Part shown: piece by piece, positions 1-5,323 of the stretch
Layout: each line of letters opens with the position of its first letter
Numbering within the stretch: the stretch's first letter is position 1
Assembly: GCA_002329495.1 (NCBI GenBank)
Contig: DCTH01000238.1
Location: 1 to 5,323 of the forward strand
Source of the DNA: Syntrophothermus sp. UBA1445
Lineage (GTDB): Bacteria > Bacillota > Syntrophomonadia > Syntrophomonadales > DTU052
Length of the DNA: 5,323 bases
Direction: 5' to 3'
Notes under the pieces: generated by a model
Database searches by the model: none
Told to the model about the DNA's origin: nothing
The model's input: the letters and a program-made list of their open reading frames with translations, nothing else
Program-made: the position numbers and the translations under genes

Positions 1-1
1 T

Positions 2-622
2 TATGCCCAGGAAGCTGTGCATTATATGGGGGGATGGGAGTTTATCCAAGGATCAAACTACCGTTTTGATCCGCAGGGAACTTGTACCCGGGAGATGGCG
101 GTTTTGATTGCGGTTCGGGTTTATGAAAGTGTTGAAAATGTTGATCCTTGGTTAGATGAAGGCAATGAGGACGATGTTTATTTGGATAGTAATGATGACT
201 ATTACTATGATGACAATGACAACGGGGATGACTATGGTTATGATGGCGGATACAATTATAGTGATCCCGGAGATGATCAGCTTTTCGAGATGCCGAACCA
301 AGGCCTCTCAGAAAGCACGAGTGCCCTGATCACCCTTCTGCCTGATGCCCAGATCATCTATGTGGATGATTGGGATGGGGGTGACGGACAGGTACTGTAT
401 AATACCTCCACTAGTGTGACCAAGGCTCTGAATTTTTATCGGGATCGATCCCTCTACAGCCAATGCAAAAAGGTCGAGGACACAACAATCGGGGATAATC
501 CTGCTGTATCAGTAGAGACGGCTGGTTTACACTATTTGATACAAGCGCAAGCAAATACCGATCGTCAGGGATTGCCTACCGTTGTTCAGGTCAGTGTTTT
601 TAAGCACATGTACCTGGAATGA
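2..622 (+). CDS. SLH-domain surface protein, C-terminal part (5' end outside window)
   Basis: The reading frame is open from base 2, so the gene begins upstream and only its last 206 residues are visible; the GTG at 17 lies inside the SLH repeat and is not a credible start. Window residues 5-44 form a C-terminal SLH repeat: an AVxYM start, GWEFIQG, then FDPQGTCTRE, where the TRE matches the conserved ITRxE motif. SLH repeats anchor exported proteins to secondary cell-wall polymer, so the protein should lie on the cell surface. Residues 48-92 are a linker with 16 Asp, 2 Glu, 8 Tyr and no basic residue. Residues from about 96 to 206 look like a folded domain (beta-like stretches around IIYVDD and VVQVSVF, one Cys at 155) that I do not recognise. 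The gene ends at TGA 620-622, just before a strong terminator, and converges on the molybdenum operon; no functional link is evident. Known: SLH role. Inferred: surface location. Confidence 0.88.
   Translation, partial: YAQEAVHYMGGWEFIQGSNYRFDPQGTCTREMAVLIAVRVYESVENVDPWLDEGNEDDVYLDSNDDYYYDDNDNGDDYGYDGGYNYSDPGDDQLFEMPNQGLSESTSALITLLPDAQIIYVDDWDGGDGQVLYNTSTSVTKALNFYRDRSLYSQCKKVEDTTIGDNPAVSVETAGLHYLIQAQANTDRQGLPTVVQVSVFKHMYLE
137..277 (+). repeat. Low-complexity GAT/GAC/TAT-rich tract encoding an acidic Asp/Tyr linker
   Basis: This in-frame tract inside the SLH gene is made largely of GAT, GAC, TAT, AAT and GGT/GGC codons and joins the SLH repeat to the C-terminal domain. It is not a perfect tandem array but is prone to length change by slippage. 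The peptide includes DDNDNGDD, loosely like Asp-rich calcium-binding loops (DxDxDG type), although no complete loop signature is present. It is most simply a charged, disordered spacer. Confidence 0.6.
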
Positions 623-666
623 GTAGCAATGTTCTTAGGTATTGGATAAGGCTTTCGGAGAGTGTT

Positions 667-691
667 AAAGGGGGACTTCCCCCCTTTTTTT
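667..691 (+). terminator. Rho-independent terminator of the SLH gene
   Basis: An 8-bp perfect stem (AAAGGGGG at 667-674 with CCCCCTTT at 680-687) closes a 5-base loop (ACTTC) and runs into a T tract, giving seven consecutive T at 685-691. It lies 45 bases after the SLH stop codon, so it serves the plus-strand gene. Read on the minus strand, the same hairpin is followed only by TTTAACACT, so it would be a poor terminator for the converging operon. Confidence 0.88.
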
Positions 692-802
692 GCCTCTGCA
701 CAGACAAAGGCATACGATTCTATTTTGTCACTCTTGCACCCTTATGACCGGCTGAAAACGGCTGAGCTGGGCAGCAAAAGGTGGCACCTCACTGCAAACT
801 GT

Positions 803-2023
803 TTATACCATACTCATAGCCGGGAATTGATCAAGCAACAGCAAGGAAACCTGGGAACCTGCCTTAAGTTCCGATTGGCCTGCCGGAATTTCAATTAGGG
901 CATTAAAATCAATAAGCGAACGAATCATACTGGCCTTTTGACCTGGCAGAACCTCAACCAACCACCCGTCCGCTGTATAACTAGCCTTTCCGCGTAGGAA
1001 ACGGGGTGTACTGCTCTTGCTAAAGGAGAAGGTGTTAGTGCAGGACGCCCTAACTCTAGACGTTGCAGAAGTAAGCCCTTGCATTTGGCGAATGACTGGA
1101 GCGGCCAAAAGTTCATAACCAACAGTACACGCAGCCGGATTGCCAGCCAGGCATATAATCAGGCTATTACCAAATATGCCAGCCCCGGTATGTGAACCCG
1201 GCTGTATTTTCACTCCCCAAAAAAGAGGGGTTGCCTGCCAGTGGTCAAGCAGCTTAAGGGCTTCACTTTCTCCAGCTGCATATGAACCTCCAACTGTAAT
1301 AATGAGATCGACTTGTTCCGCCAGGTTTTCTGAGATTCTACTATCAGTCAATGGGGAAAGATGCCTCGCCACTATGCCGCCATCCCGGTTTACCAAGCAG
1401 TTAAGCAGGTAACCATTGCTATCAGGTAACTGGTATGGGTCAAGTGGGGCAGGCGATGACATTACATGAGGGGTAAGACCCAAGATGGCTAGCCGGGGTT
1501 TACGATATACCAGCAGGTCACTTACCCTACAGGCCGATAAAGCTGAAACCAGACCGGCTGTTATACGTGTTCCTGGTAAAGCCAGGAGTTCTTCTTGGGC
1601 AATATCTTCCCCAGGTTTTTTGATATTCCAGTGGGAACTGATTATGCTGGGCAAAATCACGGCATCCTTGTGAACCTGCACCATCTCATGTGGAATTACC
1701 GCCGCAGTTCCCAAGGGTAATGGCATTCCGGTCAGCACTCCAACCGCTTGGCCTGGGGCCAGAGGCTCGTCGGCAATTTGACCGTGTGACAGGTATTGCT
1801 TAACGTGAACTGGTTGCGAATCGTTTAGATTATCCTGGTGTAGCGCAAAGCCATCTACAGCTGCCTGTGCAACTGGCGGAATGTGATTGATGGCAGCTAG
1901 TCTTTGTGCAGCTATACGGCCGCATACATTCTGGATACTCACCGATTCAGTCGGCACAGTGGTCACATTGTCCATTAAGATTTGCTGGGCTTGACTTAGA
2001 CTGATATTGGTAATCAATAGCAA
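803..2023 (-). CDS. MoeA-like molybdopterin molybdenumtransferase homologue with altered active site
   Basis: MoeA inserts molybdate (or tungstate) into adenylylated molybdopterin in the cytoplasm. From the proposed TTG at 2023 the protein has 406 residues, close to E. coli MoeA (411), and all MoeA domains appear in order. Domain 2 carries VDGFA (Asp57) and LTGMP (Thr98), followed by GEDI (Asp140). The MoCF-type domain 3 spans about 175-315, with DSNGYLL, ITVGG, PGSH and LAGNP. Domain 4 contains PGQKAS. These match E. coli Asp59, Thr100 and Asp142, but several domain-3 positions differ: TGDEL reads LTPHV (Glu188 to His186), Lys275 is Gly270, Lys279 is Gln274, and LPGNP is LAGNP. Last gene of the operon, 16 bases after the MoCF gene. 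Start choice: the longest frame begins at GTG 2056 but has no ribosome binding site and overlaps the upstream gene; TTG 2023 has AGGCGG five bases ahead, and TTG 2017 is also possible. Family is secure; catalytic activity is doubtful. Confidence 0.88.
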   Translation of the reverse strand: MLLITNISLSQAQQILMDNVTTVPTESVSIQNVCGRIAAQRLAAINHIPPVAQAAVDGFALHQDNLNDSQPVHVKQYLSHGQIADEPLAPGQAVGVLTGMPLPLGTAAVIPHEMVQVHKDAVILPSIISSHWNIKKPGEDIAQEELLALPGTRITAGLVSALSACRVSDLLVYRKPRLAILGLTPHVMSSPAPLDPYQLPDSNGYLLNCLVNRDGGIVARHLSPLTDSRISENLAEQVDLIITVGGSYAAGESEALKLLDHWQATPLFWGVKIQPGSHTGAGIFGNSLIICLAGNPAACTVGYELLAAPVIRQMQGLTSATSRVRASCTNTFSFSKSSTPRFLRGKASYTADGWLVEVLPGQKASMIRSLIDFNALIEIPAGQSELKAGSQVSLLLLDQFPAMSMV

Positions 2024-2028
2024 CCTTT

Positions 2029-2034
2029 CCGCCT
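2029..2034 (-). promoter_or_regulatory. Ribosome binding site of the MoeA-like gene
   Basis: The minus strand reads AGGCGG here, one mismatch from AGGAGG, with five bases (AAAGG) before TTG at 2023 and eleven before TTG at 2017. A second purine-rich stretch, GGAAAGG, lies six bases before TTG 2017. No comparable site precedes GTG 2056, so this site favours one of the TTG starts. Confidence 0.55.
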
Positions 2035-2039
2035 TTCTT

Positions 2040-3059
2040 TCATTTTCCAAAAGCACAGTTGGGGAAATGGCAGATCGGGCATTCCTGACAGAATCCTCCG
2101 TGTCCCAGACGGATTATCTGAGAGCGGCTAACGCGCTGGCCGGTAAATATATAAGGAAGAATCAAGTCCAGACTGGTGGTGCGGTTAAACATGACACAGC
2201 CGGGAACCCCACATATGGGGACGTTGCCAAGATAGGCCAGCATCAGCATGGAGCCGGGCAGAACAGGTACCCCGTAGAAAACCACCTCAGCTCCGGTTTG
2301 TTTAATACCTGTGGGGGTCACGTCATCAGGATCTACCGACATACCGCCGGTAACGAACACCAAATCTGCTCCGTCATTAATAAACTTCTTTATCTGTGCC
2401 GAGATAAGTGACGCATCGTCCGGTACCAGTACCTGTCCCATAAATTCTCCCTGGTACGAAGCCAACTTTTGCTGTAGTACCGCACAGAATCCATCCTTGA
2501 TTCTGCCGCTGTATACCTCATTTCCAGTGGTTACTATGCCAACCCGCAGGGGAATAAAGGGTTTAACACTGATTAGGGGACTGCTACTACAGCAGATCTG
2601 TTCTGCAGCTTCCAATTTTTCTTTTTCAATAGCAATGGGAATAACACGAGTACCTGCTGCTACCGTACCCGCTGCCACTGCCTGACTGCCATGCACAGAG
2701 GCCAGAACTATGCCCTCGATGCTGTTGATTTGCGCCAATCGCAAGGCATCAATTTCTAATAGGCCGCTGTATGCGACCTTCAGGCTCACTTTGCCCTGAT
2801 TGGGTTCACCAAAAGTGATGCCGGGACCGCTGGCGGCTTTAGCCAAGCGCAGGGCCGCCTCATCTTCATGGATCAGGCTGTCGGAATCTTCCCAGATATA
2901 AATATGTTCTTTACCCAGGTCATGCAGCTTAGGCACATCTTCAGCACGAATAACATGGCCTTTTTGAAAAGCCCGAACTTTCTCTTTACCGGGGACGATC
3001 CTGGTAATATCATGGCATAAGGCTAGACCAATGGAGTCATGTAAGGAAATCTTTTTCAT
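2040..3059 (-). CDS. MoCF-domain molybdopterin-binding protein (MoeA-like subgroup) with Cys-rich C-terminus
   Basis: The 339-residue protein has an N-terminal region (about 1-60, with IVPGKEKVRAFQKGHVI and LGKEHIYIWE) typical of a MoeA-related group of putative molybdopterin-binding proteins of unknown exact role. A MoCF/MogA-like domain follows at about 170-305. Visible motifs are TTGNEVY (177-183), PDD (213-215), TGGMSVDPDD (237-246), PGSM (268-271) and GVPGCV (284-289). It lacks the MoeA domain-2 signature (SAMDGYA, TGAP, GEDI), so it is not a complete MoeA. The tail, residues 324-335, is C-x2-C-x2-C-x4-C and ends in FGK; it could bind Zn or an Fe-S cluster. ATG 3059 is chosen because GGGAGGA lies five bases ahead; the longer frame from 3119 overlaps the oxidoreductase gene. 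Its place between the oxidoreductase (31-base gap) and the MoeA-like gene points to a role in cofactor handling or enzyme maturation, which is inference. No signal peptide or membrane segment is seen; cytoplasmic. Confidence 0.88.
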   Translation of the reverse strand: MKKISLHDSIGLALCHDITRIVPGKEKVRAFQKGHVIRAEDVPKLHDLGKEHIYIWEDSDSLIHEDEAALRLAKAASGPGITFGEPNQGKVSLKVAYSGLLEIDALRLAQINSIEGIVLASVHGSQAVAAGTVAAGTRVIPIAIEKEKLEAAEQICCSSSPLISVKPFIPLRVGIVTTGNEVYSGRIKDGFCAVLQQKLASYQGEFMGQVLVPDDASLISAQIKKFINDGADLVFVTGGMSVDPDDVTPTGIKQTGAEVVFYGVPVLPGSMLMLAYLGNVPICGVPGCVMFNRTTSLDLILPYIFTGQRVSRSQIIRLGHGGFCQECPICHFPNCAFGK

Positions 3060-3064
3060 AACTG

Positions 3065-3071
3065 TCCTCCC
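3065..3071 (-). promoter_or_regulatory. Ribosome binding site of the MoCF-domain gene
   Basis: The minus strand reads GGGAGGA, followed after five bases (CAGTT) by ATG at 3059. This near-perfect Shine-Dalgarno site sets the start of the 339-residue protein and argues against the in-frame ATG at 3119, which lies inside the oxidoreductase gene. It sits in the 31-base gap between the two genes. Confidence 0.85.
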
Positions 3072-3090
3072 AGCGGTACGAGAATGCCTC

Positions 3091-5322
3091 CTAAACTGCC
3101 TCCACTCGGCAGGGCACATAGCGGTGCAGCGGGGTAGCAGTGAAAGGATCCCGGTGCGTATTTTTGGTTAACTTGTTGACATTAATTCCATAGATGTTTC
3201 CCTGATAATCCAAACCAAAACCATGGGGGATAATAACTGTACCGGGGCGTACTTCCGGGGTAATTTCCACTTCAATTTCCGCACTGCTTGCTTCGGTAGT
3301 GATACGAGCCATCTGCCCGTCTTGTAAGCCTAGTTTCTCACCATCCCGGGGATGCATAGCCAGGGTGCAGGCTCTCCGGCCTTCATTCCAGGCGGGATTG
3401 CGCATCAGGGAATTGGCGTTCATACGGGTGTGACGGCCAGCCATTAAGATCAGGGGAAATTCTTCCGGCAGCTTAAGGGCTTCGGCTTCTTTCTCGGGGG
3501 TCACATCTTTCAGCCAATCAATCATCTCCGGAATATATACATTGACTCGGCCATCTTCGGTCCTTAGCTGGGCAAAATTGTTCTCCTCGATTATTCCTAT
3601 CCAAAGTCCTTCGGGATGGTCCAAAATAGCCTGGAAGATTTCTTCGCCCATCATCGGCCCTTTCTTAAAGCCTGCTCGCACGGCGTTTTCACGAGAGGCT
3701 TTGGGAAGAGTCTGCAGCAATCCCCATAAAGCAGCCAGATTAGTAGAACCCAAGGCCGGCCCCAGGGTTTTTCCTAGAATGAAAGGTGTTATACCGGCGT
3801 ACTCAGGATGGGCCTGCAGGAACTTCATCAATTCCAGGCCGTATTCCAGACGGTTGCCGGCCTTATCGTATAGCTCCCGGGGCAGCTCTGGTATGAGTCC
3901 CAGAGCATCGGCAATACGCAAGTGAATTTCCGATATTTCCAGGGGCTCGCCCTCAGGCTCCACCACGGGCCGGCGCATTTGAAAGTATACTCCCGGCACC
4001 GTAAAGGGAAAGAAGGTGCTGTCCCAGGATTCATAGGTGGAACGGGAAGGCAGTACATAATGAGAAAGCTGGGCCGTTTCGGTCATGCTGATTTCGCAGG
4101 TCACCAGCAGATCTAGCTGCTGGAAAGCTTCTTCATAGGCAGTGGTATCGGCATAAGAACGTAAGGGGTTGGATTGGGTGCAGATTACCGCCCGGGTTCG
4201 CTCCGGGTGATCGGACATGATTTCCTCGGGCAGGACATTGGGAGGAGCGTAACCCATGATGATGGGAATGCCGGTAGCAACTGATTTCCAGTTCTTGGGA
4301 TTGCGTTCATCGGTATGAGCTCCCATAGGCATAAAATATCCCGGTATCAAGTTGGTGCCCGGCAATCCAATCTGGCCGCACAGGGCGAGAAGTACCATCA
4401 CCAGGCAGGATACCAGGGTGGTATGGCGGTTCATCAGGACTCCCAAGTCAGTGTGCAGGCCTACCTTACGGGTGGCCATCAGTTGAGCGAATTCCCTTAC
4501 CTGTTCATACTCTAATTCACATACCTTTAGGGCAGCCTCTATATCAAAATTTTCCAGATAGGGCCAGATCTCCTTAAATCCGGTTACGTGCTGATCAATG
4601 TAATCTTGATTATACCAGCCTTCCTGTATTATTATGGCAATTATCGCTCTTAGCAGTAGGGCGTCGGTACCTGGACGCAGAGCCAGATGTAGGTCAGCAA
4701 TCTGGGCCGTTTCCGATCTGCGCGGATCAATGACCGCCAGAATTTTGTCCGGGTTTTTGGAAAACTCACGCAGGACCAGGGGAGCACGGGGCATTTGATG
4801 ACTTTCCATGCCGTTCCAGCCGATAGACACTAGCATATCAGCATTTTCTTCATCAGGAATGGCCCATAGGTACTGACGTCCCAGAACTCTTCCTTGAGTC
4901 CAGAAGAATCCGGTTAGTTCCTGAGCCAGAGCACTGTAATGATAACGGGAGCCCAGACCGCGCAGCAGGCGTACGCCAAAAGCAGCTTCAAAGTGGCAGG
5001 ATTGCCCTCCGCCCCCCATATAAGCAATAGAACGAGGACCGTACATATCTCTTATTTCCTTTAGGCGAGCAGCGATTTCAGAGATAGCCTGATCCCAGCT
5101 TATGCGTACAAATTCACCGTTAACTTTTTTCAGGGGGTATTTCAACCTTTGCTCATGATGCTGAAAATGGGCAATGTTCATACCTTTGCGGCACACATAC
5201 CCCTGGCTGCGGGGGTTGCTTTTGTCTCCCCGCACTTTGACAATGCGGTTGTTTTCAACTAACACCTCCAGGCCGCAGTTTTGCGCGCACAACGCGCATC
5301 CGGTTTTTTTCCATTCGCTCAT
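3091..5322 (-). CDS. Molybdopterin- and [4Fe-4S]-dependent oxidoreductase, DMSO reductase superfamily (formate dehydrogenase A-like)
   Basis: This 743-residue protein is a complete-looking catalytic subunit of the DMSO reductase superfamily. An N-terminal Mop-[4Fe-4S] domain has Cys9, Cys12, Cys16 and Cys44 (C-x2-C-x3-C-x27-C), followed by the conserved Lys46. The molybdopterin domain includes GWNGMESHQMP (168-178), VIDPRRSETA (197-206), LRPGTDALL (215-223), CGQIGLPG (315-322) and NPLRSYADT (385-393). The dinucleotide-binding domain at about 622-743 includes RHTRMNANS, LAMHPRD, IPHGFGL, HRDP and HRYVPCRV. There is no twin-Arg signal or membrane segment, so it is cytoplasmic. The position holding Sec/Cys in formate dehydrogenases aligns by hand with Glu135 (codon 4918-4920), so formate is an unsafe substrate call; the true substrate is unknown. 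ATG 5322 puts the Cys motif at the usual distance from the N-terminus; its ribosome binding site, the promoter and any electron-transfer subunits fall outside the window. First visible gene of the operon with two MoeA-related genes. Confidence 0.9.
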   Translation of the reverse strand: MSEWKKTGCALCAQNCGLEVLVENNRIVKVRGDKSNPRSQGYVCRKGMNIAHFQHHEQRLKYPLKKVNGEFVRISWDQAISEIAARLKEIRDMYGPRSIAYMGGGGQSCHFEAAFGVRLLRGLGSRYHYSALAQELTGFFWTQGRVLGRQYLWAIPDEENADMLVSIGWNGMESHQMPRAPLVLREFSKNPDKILAVIDPRRSETAQIADLHLALRPGTDALLLRAIIAIIIQEGWYNQDYIDQHVTGFKEIWPYLENFDIEAALKVCELEYEQVREFAQLMATRKVGLHTDLGVLMNRHTTLVSCLVMVLLALCGQIGLPGTNLIPGYFMPMGAHTDERNPKNWKSVATGIPIIMGYAPPNVLPEEIMSDHPERTRAVICTQSNPLRSYADTTAYEEAFQQLDLLVTCEISMTETAQLSHYVLPSRSTYESWDSTFFPFTVPGVYFQMRRPVVEPEGEPLEISEIHLRIADALGLIPELPRELYDKAGNRLEYGLELMKFLQAHPEYAGITPFILGKTLGPALGSTNLAALWGLLQTLPKASRENAVRAGFKKGPMMGEEIFQAILDHPEGLWIGIIEENNFAQLRTEDGRVNVYIPEMIDWLKDVTPEKEAEALKLPEEFPLILMAGRHTRMNANSLMRNPAWNEGRRACTLAMHPRDGEKLGLQDGQMARITTEASSAEIEVEITPEVRPGTVIIPHGFGLDYQGNIYGINVNKLTKNTHRDPFTATPLHRYVPCRVEAV
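5191..5298 (-). other. Coding segment for the N-terminal [4Fe-4S] cluster motif of the oxidoreductase
   Basis: The segment encodes residues 9-44, with Cys at 9, 12, 16 and 44. In this superfamily such a motif holds one [4Fe-4S] cluster that passes electrons between the Mo site and a partner subunit. All four ligands are present, so the protein should be an electron-transferring enzyme rather than a cluster-less member such as DMSO or TMAO reductase. Confidence 0.85.
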
Positions 5323-5323
5323 G

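Noticed and set aside
749..765. Direct repeat CGGCTGA (749-755 and 759-765)
   Set aside because: Two 7-base copies at a 10-base period after the end of an operon have no evident role; not enough copies to call a binding array.
779..789. Palindrome AGGTGGCACCT in the intergenic region
   Set aside because: The arms are only 5 bases around one central base, it lies downstream of both converging genes, and there is no promoter nearby; this is chance-level.
662..898. Possible small plus-strand gene beginning with GTG at 662
   Set aside because: It begins inside the SLH terminator region, its first codons are the terminator stem and T tract, and its second half is antisense to the end of the MoeA-like gene.
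803..2056. Longer form of the MoeA-like protein from GTG 2056
   Set aside because: No ribosome binding site precedes it, it overlaps the upstream gene by 17 bases, and the shorter form fits the usual MoeA length and N-terminus better. It cannot be excluded.
2040..3119. Longer form of the MoCF-domain protein starting at ATG 3119
   Set aside because: The 20 extra residues are Arg-rich and unlike the family, the start lies inside the oxidoreductase gene, and GGGAGGA stands just before ATG 3059.
3542..4515. Plus-strand open frames opposite the oxidoreductase gene (for example 3542-3925 and 4315-4515)
   Set aside because: They are antisense shadows of a well-conserved enzyme, have no family-like sequence and no convincing ribosome binding sites.
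4880..4940. Selenocysteine (in-frame TGA) in the oxidoreductase, as in some formate dehydrogenases
   Set aside because: The frame has no internal TGA; the aligned codon is GAA (Glu) and no SECIS-like context is needed.
1..5323. CRISPR arrays, insertion sequences, tRNA or rRNA genes, phage or defence genes
   Set aside because: No repeat-spacer pattern, transposase, terminal inverted repeats or RNA-gene signature was seen on either strand.

Overview
The window looks like chromosomal DNA from an anaerobic, Gram-positive-type bacterium, probably a Clostridia member of the Peptococcaceae/Desulfotomaculum kind. The grounds are an S-layer-homology (SLH) surface protein, strong GGGAGGA-type ribosome binding sites, probable TTG start use, and a cytoplasmic molybdopterin oxidoreductase whose sequence style I associate with that group. 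The taxonomic placement is inference. I ran no search; family assignments and comparisons with E. coli MoeA and FdhF come from memory and hand alignment.

Layout. Positions 2-622 (+) hold the 3' end of a gene for an SLH-domain protein. It contains the last SLH repeat, a very acidic Asp/Tyr/Asn/Gly linker and an unrecognised C-terminal domain of about 110 residues. A clear rho-independent terminator follows at 667-691. The next ~110 bases (692-802) hold no supportable gene. The rest of the window is one minus-strand cluster, read from right to left: (i) a 743-residue molybdopterin/[4Fe-4S] oxidoreductase of the DMSO reductase superfamily (5322-3091); (ii) a 339-residue MoCF-domain molybdopterin-binding protein with a Cys-rich tail (3059-2040); (iii) a MoeA-like protein of about 406 residues (2023-803). 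Gaps of 31 and 16 bases, with a ribosome binding site in front of genes (ii) and (iii), indicate one operon. Its promoter lies beyond the right edge.

How the genes may work together. Gene (i) is the enzyme that needs Mo (or W) bis-MGD. Genes (ii) and (iii) are both related to MoeA, which inserts the metal into molybdopterin, so they probably mature the cofactor for this enzyme. By hand alignment, gene (iii) keeps the MoeA domain-2 catalytic residues but has lost several domain-3 residues. Gene (ii) lacks a recognisable domain 2 but keeps several of the domain-3 acidic residues lost in (iii). Since the MoeA active site forms between domain 2 of one subunit and domain 3 of the other, the two could form one composite site. 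That is a hypothesis, and the most interesting point here. The oxidoreductase also has Glu where formate dehydrogenases carry the Sec/Cys molybdenum ligand, so it is unlikely to be an ordinary formate dehydrogenase.
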